NCBI RefSeq assembly: GCF_004000945.1
Contig: NZ_BIMF01000021.1
Location: 49,705 to 113,704, forward strand
Origin: Paenibacillus lautus NBRC 15380
GTDB lineage: Bacteria > Bacillota > Bacilli > Paenibacillales > Paenibacillaceae
Length of the DNA: 64,000 nucleotides
Direction of reading: 5' to 3'
The notes beneath the pieces were generated by a model, which saw only the letters and a program-made list of their open reading frames with translations, did not search any database and was not told the DNA's origin. Positions within the stretch are counted from its first letter, which is position 1, and the number at the start of each line of letters is the position of its first letter. Of the stretch, positions 1 to 9,626 are shown one piece after another. A program made the position numbers and the translations under genes.

Positions 1-1
1 G

Positions 2-583
2 CTGTTCCAGCCGGAGGACAACCAGTTTACGATGGGGTCGAAGGATCTCTGCATGCTCGAGCATATTCCGGATCTGATTGAGGTGGGAATCGACAGCTTC
101 AAGATTGAAGGACGGATGAAATCGATCCATTACGTAGCGACTGTGGTCAATGTATATCGACAGGCGATTGATTCCTATATGGCTGACCCAGATCATTATG
201 TATTGAAGCCGGAATGGATCGAGGAAATTAATAAAGCGGCCAACCGACCGCTGAATACCGGATTTTTCTACGATACACCGGACCATGAGGATCATATCTA
301 TGAACCCGAAGAGAAGGCAGTTCCTTATGACTTCGCCGGATTGGTGATGGAGTATGATGAGAAATCGGGAACGGCCGTCATTCAGCAGCGGAACCACTTT
401 AAGCCCGGGGATGAAATCGAGTTTTTCGGACCGGAAGGAACCTTCTTTAAGCAGGCAGTTGGTCCTATCGGAGATGAGAATGGCAATGAACTTGATGCAG
501 CTCGTCATCCTTTGCAGCTCATTCGCATGAAGGTGGATCAGCCGGTGCGTCATTTTGATATGATGAGAAAACGTAAAGGGTAA
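2..583 (+). CDS. yrrO: Peptidase U32 family protein, C-terminal part (5' end outside window)
   Basis: The reading frame is open from the first bases, so the N-terminal part lies upstream of the window. The visible part begins with the typical U32 segment around NQFTMGSKDLCM, followed by the conserved FKIEGRMKS stretch and a C-terminal beta-barrel-like region. U32 proteins of the YrrN/YrrO (TrhP) group act in prephenate-dependent tRNA U34 hydroxylation in B. subtilis, although the family was named after collagenase-like peptidases. A PbpI-like gene lies two genes downstream, which recalls the yrrO-to-yrrR (pbpI) order of B. subtilis and supports the YrrO-type call. A strong terminator follows directly. 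Which of the two paralogues (YrrN or YrrO) it represents is inferred. Confidence 0.85.
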   Translation: MFQPEDNQFTMGSKDLCMLEHIPDLIEVGIDSFKIEGRMKSIHYVATVVNVYRQAIDSYMADPDHYVLKPEWIEEINKAANRPLNTGFFYDTPDHEDHIYEPEEKAVPYDFAGLVMEYDEKSGTAVIQQRNHFKPGDEIEFFGPEGTFFKQAVGPIGDENGNELDAARHPLQLIRMKVDQPVRHFDMMRKRKG

Positions 584-614
584 TAAAAATACGGTTCTTA
601 AGAACTACACAATT

Positions 615-655
615 GAGAATCCGGGTCTGTGGATGGACCTCGGATTCTTTTTGTT
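615..655 (+). terminator. Rho-independent terminator after the U32 gene
   Basis: GAATCCGGGTC pairs with GGACCTCGGATTC (one bulged T) and is followed by a T-rich run. It closes the upstream transcription unit. Confidence 0.85.
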
Positions 656-799
656 TGTAAAAAAATTAGGGATTAAGAATTATTTTTTTGCGAAAAGCCA
701 AAGGAAAACACCTCCAATTGTCGAAATAAAGAGTAACGAATACGTTTCAAGGGATTGGACCGACGTATTAATAATATGATTGTGGTAGGTGAACAGCTA

Positions 800-2974
800 A
801 TGTCAGAAGTTGAGCAGCATGATAAGAAACCGAAGAAGGACAAGAAGCCCGGAGGAATCAAAGAGAAAAAGAAAAAACCTTCGGCATCAACAGGGATACA
901 TACTGCCAAGTCGTTTTTTTCAAACGTGGGAACGGCTATAGGCCGGATGCCGATGAACCCGGCGAAATCCGTCGGTATCCGGTTGTTCCTAATCTTTTTG
1001 TCAGCGATTGTATTTTTTGTGATTGTCTTGGGTTATCTGTCGTACGATAAGGCGAAGAGCACGATTGAGAAGAATGCTGCGAACGGCAATCAGCAGACGA
1101 TCATTCAAACCTCTGAGAAAATCGACATCATTCTGGAGAAGTATGAGAATGCCGGTAGACAAATCTTCTATGACATTGAATTGCAGAAGTTATTGTCGGA
1201 GTACACGGATAAAAAATTAAGCGATTACGATGCGTTTACGGTGGAACGCAGCATTCGGGATAAACTATCCAATCAGATCACTTCGGATTCGTCGATCAGA
1301 GCCATATATCTGATTCCTACCCAGGGAGAGAAGATCATATCGGCAGGTCAGGCCTCGGAATCCTCCAAAACCGTCCTTGAGCAAAGCTGGTATACTGAAC
1401 TGAAGGAAGGCGACAAGAAGATTATGTGGCTGCCAACGATGCAGAACAGCGGAGCTCCATATTTCACGATTGCCCGTTCTTTGGGGTCTATGAACGATCT
1501 GACTTCAACGTATGTGGTTATGTTTGAACTTAACGCCTCGGTGCTGGATACGCAGCTGAAGGGGATTAACCTGGGCGAGAACGGCCAACTGCAATTGATC
1601 AGTCCGGAAGGCATCGTTGTTTCCTCCAGCGAGTCCTCCATTGTGGGTTCGGAAACCGCCTGGGCATTTGCGAAGGAATTCCCGGCCGACACCAAAACGG
1701 ATGACGTAAGAACGAAGGATGAGCAAGGAAGAAATGTACTGGCGGTTTATAATACGCTGAACACCAACGATTGGAAGCTCGTAGGTTCTGTCCAAACCAG
1801 CGAGCTCACGAAGGATGCGTCCAGCATACTGGTCATCACGCTTATCGTGGCTGCCATCGACGTTATCTTTGCCATTCTGATCGGGATTTGGATGGTAAGA
1901 ATGATTGCCCGTCCGTTAGGCAAACTTAACCTGTTGATGAAGGAAGGCGCCAAAGGCAACTTGAATGTTCGTACAGACCATAAGAGCCAGGATGAAATCG
2001 GTCAGCTCTCCGCAAGCTTTAACGATATGATGGAGCAGATTACCGGACTCGTGCAGCAAACGAGCAATACCGCTCAGGAAGTGCTTAGAACGGCAACCGA
2101 GTTAAGCGATGCCTCGAAGAAGACGGCTATTTCCGCCAAAGAAATTGCCGTAGCTACCGAGGAAATTGCCAACGGTGCCAGCAGTCTGGCGGTAGAAGCC
2201 GAACGCGGCAGCGATCTGACCAACAACATCTCGAAGCAGATGCAAATTGTCGTTTCAGCGAACGAAGAGATGGGCAAATCGGCCCGTCACGTGGAAAGCG
2301 CGAGTGAGCTTGGAACGAAGCATTTGAGTGACTTGCTGGATAAGACCCATCAGACCGAGGATATGACCCGCTCGATGATGCACAAGGTCGATGGCTTGAA
2401 GGAGACGACTTCATCGGTTGTCAAAGTGCTTGACGTACTTCAAAACATTACGAAGCAAACGAATATCCTCTCATTGAATGCAACAATCGAAGCAGCCCGC
2501 GCTGGGGCGGCTGGTAGAGGCTTTATGGTCGTGGCTGATGAAATCCGTCAGTTGGCAGACCAATCCAGACAATCCATCGATATGGTCAGCCAGATTACCG
2601 ATCGCATCATGACCGAGATGAATGAGACCGTGCAGGTATTGCTGGACGCCAACCCACTCTTCAAAGGACAGATGAATGCTGTTAAGGAAACGAATGATAT
2701 CTTCGTATCCGTTCAGCAGCAGATGGTCGACTTTATCGAGTCCTTGGATTCGGTAACGCATTCGATTGATGAACTGAATGAATCTCAGAATGTACTTTCG
2801 GAAGCGATGAGTAATGTGAGCGCGGTAGCCGAAGAATCCTCTGCAACTTCGGAAGAGGTGGCTTCTCTCTCCACAGAGCAGCAAAGCGTCAGCAGTCAGC
2901 TGGTTAATCTATCATCGCAGCTGGAGAATGTATCGAATGAGCTGAAAGAGACCTTGTCTCGTTTTAGACTGTAA
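800..2974 (+). CDS. Methyl-accepting chemotaxis protein
   Basis: This is a transmembrane chemoreceptor that would feed CheA/CheW. From the chosen start it has 724 residues: a basic, Lys-rich cytoplasmic N-terminus, a first membrane helix at about 58-82, an extracellular ligand-binding region that looks like a Cache domain, a second helix at about 341-365, a HAMP segment starting with RPLGKL, and a long coiled-coil signalling domain. The signalling hairpin tip around LNATIEAARAGAAGRGF lies near 554-588. I chose ATG 800 because AGGTGA sits 7 bases upstream. An in-frame TTG at 755 would add 15 residues but has no good ribosome binding site. The ligand cannot be told from sequence. The gene is monocistronic, between two terminators. 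Confidence 0.93.
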   Translation: MSEVEQHDKKPKKDKKPGGIKEKKKKPSASTGIHTAKSFFSNVGTAIGRMPMNPAKSVGIRLFLIFLSAIVFFVIVLGYLSYDKAKSTIEKNAANGNQQTIIQTSEKIDIILEKYENAGRQIFYDIELQKLLSEYTDKKLSDYDAFTVERSIRDKLSNQITSDSSIRAIYLIPTQGEKIISAGQASESSKTVLEQSWYTELKEGDKKIMWLPTMQNSGAPYFTIARSLGSMNDLTSTYVVMFELNASVLDTQLKGINLGENGQLQLISPEGIVVSSSESSIVGSETAWAFAKEFPADTKTDDVRTKDEQGRNVLAVYNTLNTNDWKLVGSVQTSELTKDASSILVITLIVAAIDVIFAILIGIWMVRMIARPLGKLNLLMKEGAKGNLNVRTDHKSQDEIGQLSASFNDMMEQITGLVQQTSNTAQEVLRTATELSDASKKTAISAKEIAVATEEIANGASSLAVEAERGSDLTNNISKQMQIVVSANEEMGKSARHVESASELGTKHLSDLLDKTHQTEDMTRSMMHKVDGLKETTSSVVKVLDVLQNITKQTNILSLNATIEAARAGAAGRGFMVVADEIRQLADQSRQSIDMVSQITDRIMTEMNETVQVLLDANPLFKGQMNAVKETNDIFVSVQQQMVDFIESLDSVTHSIDELNESQNVLSEAMSNVSAVAEESSATSEEVASLSTEQQSVSSQLVNLSSQLENVSNELKETLSRFRL

Positions 2975-2991
2975 GATTGATTGCATAATTC

Positions 2992-3037
2992 AAAGGCTGT
3001 TCCATCAGTTTAAGCTGATGGGGCAGCCTTTTTTTAA
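2992..3037 (+). terminator. Rho-independent terminator after the chemoreceptor gene
   Basis: A long stem, AAGGCTG plus CCATCAG paired with CTGATGG and CAGCCTT, with a 6-base loop and a run of seven T residues. Confidence 0.92.
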
Positions 3038-3148
3038 CTTTCAGAGGAAAACTCCATTTGCTGCAGCCTATGCGGTGAAGCTGCTGATTGAGTCAGGTTC
3101 CATATGGAAATAATGATGAGACAATAGACCATATTGGAGGAGCAAGAC

Positions 3149-4939
3149 ATGAGGCTTATCCGCAATAAGCGAATTACATACGGATGGCTGATACTGACGA
3201 TTTTAATTGCCGTTTTGACGCTGCGTCTTGGATGGGTACAACTCGTGATGAAGCATCAGCGGGTTCCCGGCAGCCGGCATACGATGGTAGAGGCATCGCT
3301 GATACAGAGGGAGCGGGGCATTGTGCTGGATTCCGGTCGCGGACATTTTACGGATCGGAACGGAAAACCGCTCACGGGCAAACTCATTTGGGCAGCCGTG
3401 TTGTTTCCTGCTGGCGAGAAGGAACTGAAGAATTCCCATAAACAGTTAGTGAAGCTGGCCCGTATACTGGGAACGAATAAGGATCATTTGATACAGACTT
3501 GGGGCAAGTTAAAGGAGCCAGAATTGTGGCATGGAGACAACTCCCTCATTCCTCGTTCCTTAACCAAAGATCAGATAACGCAGATTCAAGAACTTGACCT
3601 ACCTAAACTCAAGGTTCTTCCTTATGAGCAGCGGTACGGCCATCGTCAATCGGGAATGCAGTGGCTTGGATTTGTGTCCGGTCAGCGTAAGGAAAGCCTG
3701 TTCTTTGACGATAATCCGGAGGTTACCGGAACCAGTGGATTGGAGAAAACGATGGATTCGTTGATACGGGGAGAAGGGCCGACCATCGTCTATTTTCCGG
3801 TTAACAGCACCAATGACGTCATTCAGGATATTAAACCGATGGTGAAGGCGCCTGACAATCGGTACTATCCGTTACGGGTAACCACCACGATTGATATCGA
3901 TATTCAACAAGGGATTGAGGCCATAACGGAGAAAGCGGGCATGAAAGAAGGGGCGGTAGTTGTACTGGATGCCCGAAATGCGGATATCGTGGCCATGGTT
4001 TCCAGACCCTTCTACAATCCGGAGCAGATTCACCCGAAGGATGGTCAGTGGGAGAACCGCGGGTTGAAAGCAGCCACGCCAGGATCCATCTTCAAGTTAG
4101 TCACGGCTGCAGCCATACTTAAGAATGGGTTAAGCTCTGAAGCTGAACACTTCCATTGTGATGGCGAATACGGTAAGTTCGGAATGTCCTGCTGGAAAAA
4201 GGGAGGGCATGGAACGATTGATCTTCGTGAAGGCTTCGCGGAGTCATGCAACGTCGTATTTGCTGCACTTGCGGAGAGATTATCAGCTCAGCAAATGGCG
4301 GAGGCGGCCTCCGCGCTGGGTTTCGGGCAAACGGTAGGCTGGAAAACCCAGCAGTTTCTGGGGCTCCGTTCCTTCGCGCCATTGGATCATGAAGAGAAGG
4401 GCACGGTATTTTCCAGTTCTGTGGACGCCTCTGATGCAGGTGTCAGGGTTCAGACAGGCATAGGCCAAAGAGACGCTGCCGTATCCCCGCTGCAAGCTGC
4501 TAATGCGATAGTAACGCTCCTTCATGGCGGGGTGAAGACCAAGCCCCGTATTTTACAGCAGATCCGGTATGCTAACGGCCAGTTGCTTCAAGATACGGAT
4601 CCGCTAAAGGAGCGAACATCAGGAAAGGGGATTTCCCGTGAAACCTCTTCCATCCTGCTCGAGTGGATGAAGGATGTTGTCGAAGAGGGAACTGGCAGCT
4701 CATTAAAAAATCGCAAATGGACTCTTGCCGGTAAATCCGGAACGGCTCAGGTAACAGTAAAAGGCCGTTCCCGAAACAACCAGTGGTTTGTCGGGTACGG
4801 CCCAGTGGAGAAGCCACGTTATGCCGTGGCTGTATTGGTTGAGAATCGGAGCCTGAACAGCAGCAATCAGGCAACCGACGTATTCGGTCAGGTTTCCGAT
4901 TTCTTGGCTTCGGTTGAATCGGCCTCCGGCTCTGCGTAA
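3149..4939 (+). CDS. pbpI: Class B penicillin-binding protein (D,D-transpeptidase)
   Basis: This is a membrane-anchored peptidoglycan transpeptidase. From ATG 3149 it has 596 residues: a basic N-terminus with one signal-anchor helix (about 10-30), a PBP-dimer type N-terminal domain, and a transpeptidase domain with all three active-site motifs: S313-I-F-K316, S366-C-N368 and K529-S-G-T. GGAGGAG at 3136-3142 lies 6 bases before ATG 3149. The TTG at 3134 would place this binding site inside the gene, so I reject it. Length and position near a YrrO-type gene resemble B. subtilis PbpI (PBP4b); the symbol rests partly on that synteny. Other class B PBPs are possible. The 3' end overlaps the convergent exporter gene by 52 bases. 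Confidence 0.88.
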   Translation: MRLIRNKRITYGWLILTILIAVLTLRLGWVQLVMKHQRVPGSRHTMVEASLIQRERGIVLDSGRGHFTDRNGKPLTGKLIWAAVLFPAGEKELKNSHKQLVKLARILGTNKDHLIQTWGKLKEPELWHGDNSLIPRSLTKDQITQIQELDLPKLKVLPYEQRYGHRQSGMQWLGFVSGQRKESLFFDDNPEVTGTSGLEKTMDSLIRGEGPTIVYFPVNSTNDVIQDIKPMVKAPDNRYYPLRVTTTIDIDIQQGIEAITEKAGMKEGAVVVLDARNADIVAMVSRPFYNPEQIHPKDGQWENRGLKAATPGSIFKLVTAAAILKNGLSSEAEHFHCDGEYGKFGMSCWKKGGHGTIDLREGFAESCNVVFAALAERLSAQQMAEAASALGFGQTVGWKTQQFLGLRSFAPLDHEEKGTVFSSSVDASDAGVRVQTGIGQRDAAVSPLQAANAIVTLLHGGVKTKPRILQQIRYANGQLLQDTDPLKERTSGKGISRETSSILLEWMKDVVEEGTGSSLKNRKWTLAGKSGTAQVTVKGRSRNNQWFVGYGPVEKPRYAVAVLVENRSLNSSNQATDVFGQVSDFLASVESASGSA

Positions 4940-6051
4940 GAGCGGGACATGTCCCAAGGGGACACATCGAATTCTTCGCTCGGAAGCCGGATCCACTGCT
5001 TCAGATATCCTTGGGTAAGCAATTCCTTAATGAGAATCAGCAGGATGGGAGCCAGGATCAAACCGGCAACTCCAAAAATGGACAGCGAGATCATCATGAA
5101 GGACAGCATCAGAAATGCAGAGGATACGCCGATCGAGTTTCCTGTAATTTTTGGCTCAAGCAGCTGTCTGGAAATCACAACTACGGCAAGCAGTACGATC
5201 AAGCCAATGGCAAGCCCGGTGTTGCCGACGATGAACAAATAGGTAATCCACGGAATAAGAATAACGGGAACACCCAGCAGCGGCAGTACATCGAACACAG
5301 CGCAGATGAGCGCAACGGACAAGGAATTTCCCGTACCTAATATCAAGAGTCCTATGTATATAATGACAAAGGTAATGCTGACCAACTTCATCTGGGCTTT
5401 TAAATACGAGCCAATCGCCTTGAATACATTTTCCTTGAGGAACACAAAAGCCGTCTTGAGGGTCTTTGGCGTCTTGTCTTTGGCAATTCTCCGCCAGCTG
5501 CCGATCTCAATGCTCAGGAAGAAGGCAAGGATGATCGCAACCCCGAAATTCGCGATGAACGAGGAGAACGACCCCATAAAGCCAACGACATAATGAAAGA
5601 ACGACTCGGCTGCACCCTGGGCAAAAGTGGTAATGTCCTGAAAATAACCGTTCAGACGGTCGGTCAGATCCGGTGGCAGCGCGTCGAGCTTGGATTGGAG
5701 AAACATCAGGCTCTCTGAGAAATGCTTCTGGATCGTTTTGGTATAACCCGGCAAATTATCCTGCAGATTCATGAACTGCGATACGATGAGCGCGCCGGCT
5801 CCGAACAGGATGCCCAGGATAACGAGCAGGAAGAGCAGAACGGATATCGCGGCGGCAAACGGTTTTGGCAGTCCCCTGCGGTGCAAGAATTTGGAGAAAG
5901 GCTCGATAATCAGGAAAACGAGGAAAGATAAAAACACCGGAGCCGCAATTTGGTACAGCTTGCTGAATATGAACATGATCAGGTAAACCGTAAGCACGAT
6001 TAAACCTATATCGAAGGCGGTTCTCCAATATTTTTTATACAAGGGAAGCAT
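4888..6051 (-). CDS. AI-2E family transporter
   Basis: This is a polytopic membrane protein of 387 residues in the AI-2E/PerM family (YtvI, YrrI and YueF types in Bacillus). It shows about seven to eight hydrophobic segments, a conserved central hydrophilic part, and the typical C-terminal pattern with PLLGVPVILIPW and the EPKITGNSIGVS stretch. Family members export small molecules or act as Na+/H+ antiporters; the substrate here is unknown. AAGGAG lies 13 bases before the only plausible start, a slightly long spacing. The gene converges on the penicillin-binding protein gene and their 3' ends overlap, with no terminator visible between them. Confidence 0.9.
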   Translation of the reverse strand: MLPLYKKYWRTAFDIGLIVLTVYLIMFIFSKLYQIAAPVFLSFLVFLIIEPFSKFLHRRGLPKPFAAAISVLLFLLVILGILFGAGALIVSQFMNLQDNLPGYTKTIQKHFSESLMFLQSKLDALPPDLTDRLNGYFQDITTFAQGAAESFFHYVVGFMGSFSSFIANFGVAIILAFFLSIEIGSWRRIAKDKTPKTLKTAFVFLKENVFKAIGSYLKAQMKLVSITFVIIYIGLLILGTGNSLSVALICAVFDVLPLLGVPVILIPWITYLFIVGNTGLAIGLIVLLAVVVISRQLLEPKITGNSIGVSSAFLMLSFMMISLSIFGVAGLILAPILLILIKELLTQGYLKQWIRLPSEEFDVSPWDMSRSYAEPEADSTEAKKSET

Positions 6052-6193
6052 AGTGGGATATCGGCTCCTTTATACTTTATTAATTGATATCATTGTACAC
6101 GATTTGTGAAAAAAAAGCCTATTTCTTTAAGTGCTATGCTAAAATAATAATAGTGGGTTCATTAGAAAAAGAAATAAAAAGCGGGGAGTTAGC

Positions 6194-7576
6194 ATGCAAA
6201 CATTACTGCTATGGTTGTTTTACCTTTCATCTTTTTATGCATTCATTCCCGGCATCTTGACCCGGATATTTGGTTTCCGAGTATTTCGCAGGGGAACAGG
6301 CTCGAACGACTTCGCCTTAACCTTTGATGATGGTCCTGATCCGTTCTATACACCAAGACTGCTGGATCTTTTGAAGCAGTATAATATGAAGGCGACGTTT
6401 TTCCTGGTGGGTTCTCATGCCGAGAAACATCCAGAAGTTGTAAAACGCATTCATAGTGAAGGTCATCTGATCGGGATTCACAACTATGTTCACAAGAGCA
6501 ATTGGTTCATGCGGCCGGTCACCGTCCGTAAACAAGTCAAGCGCACGGATGATATTATTTACTCCATCACCGGTGAACGTTCGAGTTATTACAGACCGCC
6601 ATGGGGAATCGTGAATTTATTCGATTTTGCCAAGAATACCGGCTGCCGCATTATCCTATGGTCGTCGATGTTTAATGATTGGCGGAGCAAAATTGGCGCC
6701 GACAAGCTAACGCAGCGAATGCTTGCCAAGCTTAGCGGTGGCGAGGTCATGCTCCTTCATGACTGCGGCACGACGATGGGGGCGAACCCCGATGCACCAG
6801 AGCAAATGCTGATCGCGTTGGAACGTGTTCTCAAAGTCGCAGAGCAGAAGGGAATGAGAAGCATCCGAATCGACGACATGATGGCGAAGGAAAGCAAAGC
6901 GAAAGCGAAGAAGCTGTCTCCTCTCAAGCGTATGATCGTCTCGTTGTGGCTTTTGTGGGAAAAAGGATTTCATGCGGTATTTGCACTCGAAACGGTTACT
7001 CCGGCAGATCCGATGCTGCATTTCCGGAAGCGTGCTTTTACCGGTAAAACGGTTGTGATGGAAGATGGCAGTCTGCTTGAAAAGGGAGACCAGGTGCTGG
7101 AGCTCCATTTTGATAACAAAAAATTGTTCGAGATCGGCAGCCGCTCCCGTTCGGAAGTACAGCTTGCCATCAAAATGATTCGTGCCGTGCAGAAAGACCT
7201 GCCTTCTATGGCTAATATGGTATTGGAACGGCCCGAGTACAAGGATATCAAGGGATTGTATGCTGTAACTATGATTTCACGGGGACCGGAGCAATTCGGA
7301 TTTCTTGTCATGGATTTACCGCGGGGACTGTTTGCAAGCTCATCCAGACTTTATCTGAAACTGCTGCTTAGCGTCATTCACCCGAAAGGGCAGGCCCGTC
7401 TTAAAGAGGGCAGTCATATTATGGAACCGAAGATGCTCATGATGCCGGTGGATGTTCTGATCGGGCGTTATGCTGAGAAGAAGAGTCAGCTTCAGCCTCC
7501 ATCCGAGGAGCAGCAGGAAATACAACAGGAACATGTGGGTGACCTGGCGGTTGCCAGTGCATCGCAGGGCATGTAG
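6194..7576 (+). CDS. Polysaccharide deacetylase family protein with C-terminal YkoP-like domain
   Basis: The protein has 460 residues. A short N-terminal hydrophobic segment is followed by a NodB homology domain with the catalytic pattern FDDGPDP, the metal-binding HNYVH motif (H-S-x-x-H in most members, so Ser is replaced by Asn), RPPWG, a DW motif and MLLHDC. Such enzymes remove acetyl groups from chitin, peptidoglycan or related cell-wall sugars. From about residue 240 a second domain resembles the YkoP-type domain fused to some Bacillus deacetylases; its role is unknown. A Gln/Glu-rich tail ends the protein. GGGGAG precedes the ATG. The gene ends at a long hairpin shared with the convergent ilvD. 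Confidence 0.87.
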   Translation: MQTLLLWLFYLSSFYAFIPGILTRIFGFRVFRRGTGSNDFALTFDDGPDPFYTPRLLDLLKQYNMKATFFLVGSHAEKHPEVVKRIHSEGHLIGIHNYVHKSNWFMRPVTVRKQVKRTDDIIYSITGERSSYYRPPWGIVNLFDFAKNTGCRIILWSSMFNDWRSKIGADKLTQRMLAKLSGGEVMLLHDCGTTMGANPDAPEQMLIALERVLKVAEQKGMRSIRIDDMMAKESKAKAKKLSPLKRMIVSLWLLWEKGFHAVFALETVTPADPMLHFRKRAFTGKTVVMEDGSLLEKGDQVLELHFDNKKLFEIGSRSRSEVQLAIKMIRAVQKDLPSMANMVLERPEYKDIKGLYAVTMISRGPEQFGFLVMDLPRGLFASSSRLYLKLLLSVIHPKGQARLKEGSHIMEPKMLMMPVDVLIGRYAEKKSQLQPPSEEQQEIQQEHVGDLAVASASQGM

Positions 7577-7640
7577 TTCATCGAACCGATTTGTTTACTG
7601 TCATTATGTATGGATTATCTCTAAGCTGTAATTTGGATAT

Positions 7641-7696
7641 AAAAAAGGGGTTATCCCCGCAGGCTTACCAATGCCTGCGAGGGATAACCCCTTTGC
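7641..7696. terminator. Bidirectional terminator between deacetylase gene and ilvD
   Basis: AAAGGGGTTATCCC plus GCAGGC pairs with GCCTGC plus GGGATAACCCCTTT. An A run lies on the left and a T-rich stretch on the right, so it can work for both convergent genes. Confidence 0.9.
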
Positions 7697-7706
7697 TTTG
7701 TATGAG

Positions 7707-9395
7707 TTAGATTTTCAATACGCCGCCTGAGCTGGCGTTCGTAACAAGCTTCGAGTAGCGAGCGAGATAACCGGTCTTCACCTTCGGTTCGAAGTCAACC
7801 CATTTGCTTCGGCGTACAGCCATTTCCTCATCGGAAACGTCCAGTAATTGAATGGTCCGGTTATTCAGGTCCAGCTCGATGATATCTCCGTCTTCAACGA
7901 AAGCGATAGGTCCGCCTTCTGCCGCTTCCGGCGAGATATGTCCGATGCTGATGCCACGGGAAGCACCGGAGAAGCGTCCGTCTGTGATCAGACCGACTTT
8001 GGCTCCAAGCCCCATACCTGCGATCTGGGAGGTCGGCGCCAGCATTTCCGGCATGCCCGGTCCGCCCTTAGGCCCTTCATAACGAATGACAACCACGTGA
8101 CCTTCTTTGACCTTCCCGTTGGCAATACCGCTAAGCGCTTCATCCTGCGAGTTAAAGCAGATGGCAGGCCCTTTATGGTATCCGCCAACCGATGGATCAA
8201 CGGCACCGACTTTGATGATCGAACCTTCAGGAGCCAGATTGCCGTACAGTACTGCGAGTCCGCCGCGCTCGGAATACGGGGAATCGATCGGATGGATGAC
8301 GTTCTGATCCTGGATTTCACAGCCCGCTACGTTCTCGGCCAGCGTCTTGCCTGTTACGGTGATGCAATCCCCGTGCAGTGCGCCCGGCTTCTTGAGAAGC
8401 TCATGCAGAACCGCGCTCACACCGCCTGCTAAGTGTACGTCTTCAATAAAGTAATCCGAAGCTGGAGCCAGCTTGGAGATGTGAGGAACGCGGTCAGCAA
8501 CTTCATTGATCCGCTCCAGCGGGTATTCGAGACCGGCTTCTTGAGCGAGAGCCAGCGTATGAAGCACCGTGTTGGTGGAGCCGCCCATCGCCATATCCAG
8601 CGCAAACGCGTTGTCGATCGCTTCAACGGTTACGATATCACGCGGCTTGAGGTCCATTTTTACGAGCTCCATCAATTGTTTAGCGGATTGTTTGACGAAT
8701 TCTTTGCGCTCTTCGGCGATGGCAAGAATGGTACCATTGCCCGGGAGAGCCAGACCGAGCGCCTCGGCGAGACAGTTCATGGAGTTGGCGGTAAACATGC
8801 CGGAGCAGGATCCGCAGGTTGGACAACCGAATTGTTCCAATTCCAGGAGCTCATCATCATTGATTTTGCCGACCTGGTGAGCGCCCACGCCTTCAAATAC
8901 GGAGGTCAGGGACAATTTACGGCCTTTGCTGTCCACGCCGGCTTTCATCGGTCCGCCGCTGACAAACACCGTCGGAATATTAACGCGCAGGGCACCCATC
9001 AGCATGCCGGGCGTAATTTTGTCACAGTTCGGGATACATACCATACCGTCGAACCAGTGAGCGGATACGACGGTTTCCAGGGAGTCCGCTATGATCTCGC
9101 GGCTTGGCAGCGAGTAGCGCATGCCGATATGTCCCATGGCAATTCCGTCATCCACGCCGATGGTGTTGAATTCGAACGGAACGCCGCCGGCTTCACGGAT
9201 CGCTTCCTTCACGATTTTACCGAATTCCTGTAGATGCACATGACCCGGAACGATGTCGATGTAAGAGTTACATACGGCGATAAACGGTTTGCCGAAATCC
9301 TCTTCCTTAACGCCTGCTGCACGCAGAAGGCTGCGGTGCGGCGCGCGGTCAAAGCCTTTTTTGATCATGTCTGAACGCATTTTTTTGGTTGTCAT
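7707..9395 (-). CDS. ilvD: Dihydroxy-acid dehydratase
   Basis: This enzyme dehydrates 2,3-dihydroxy-3-methylbutanoate and the methylpentanoate analogue, the third common step of valine and isoleucine synthesis. Its 562 residues match the usual length. Cysteines that bind the iron-sulfur cluster lie in NCDKITPGM (Cys about 124) and in GCPTCGSCSGMF (about 190-198). The C-terminal swivel domain has the usual GRFSGASRG motif. A GGGGGG stretch lies about 11 bases before ATG 9395. No other ilv/leu gene is adjacent, so this gene stands alone between two bidirectional terminators. A TATAAT about 20 bases upstream of the binding site may be its -10 box, but no good -35 box is seen. Confidence 0.97.
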   Translation of the reverse strand: MTTKKMRSDMIKKGFDRAPHRSLLRAAGVKEEDFGKPFIAVCNSYIDIVPGHVHLQEFGKIVKEAIREAGGVPFEFNTIGVDDGIAMGHIGMRYSLPSREIIADSLETVVSAHWFDGMVCIPNCDKITPGMLMGALRVNIPTVFVSGGPMKAGVDSKGRKLSLTSVFEGVGAHQVGKINDDELLELEQFGCPTCGSCSGMFTANSMNCLAEALGLALPGNGTILAIAEERKEFVKQSAKQLMELVKMDLKPRDIVTVEAIDNAFALDMAMGGSTNTVLHTLALAQEAGLEYPLERINEVADRVPHISKLAPASDYFIEDVHLAGGVSAVLHELLKKPGALHGDCITVTGKTLAENVAGCEIQDQNVIHPIDSPYSERGGLAVLYGNLAPEGSIIKVGAVDPSVGGYHKGPAICFNSQDEALSGIANGKVKEGHVVVIRYEGPKGGPGMPEMLAPTSQIAGMGLGAKVGLITDGRFSGASRGISIGHISPEAAEGGPIAFVEDGDIIELDLNNRTIQLLDVSDEEMAVRRSKWVDFEPKVKTGYLARYSKLVTNASSGGVLKI

Positions 9396-9575
9396 GATGT
9401 CGATTTCCCCCCAGATCTATTATAAAATTGTTACGCTTTAGCGCGGTCTTCCGGCAAAGCAGCCGGGTACCTGTAAACAGCGAATAGGTTTTAAATGAGT
9501 CTATCACAAAAAGGCAGGTTTTTCTACATGATATTAATAGGAAGCGATGGAAAGAAGCCTATTGCGATGGCATGT

Positions 9576-9614
9576 AAAGAGCCTGCTCTCCTAGGGCGGG
9601 AACAGGCTTCTTAT
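9576..9614. terminator. Terminator downstream of the KGG stress gene
   Basis: AAGAGCCTGCTC pairs with GAACAGGCTTCTT (one G-U pair) around a loop containing CCTAGGGC. It serves the minus-strand KGG gene and may also insulate ilvD. Confidence 0.7.
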
Positions 9615-9626
9615 TGAGTGATGATG

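Noticed and set aside
8433..9233. Plus-strand open frame of 266 codons inside ilvD
   Set aside because: It is the mirror of the conserved ilvD frame and has no binding site or family similarity.
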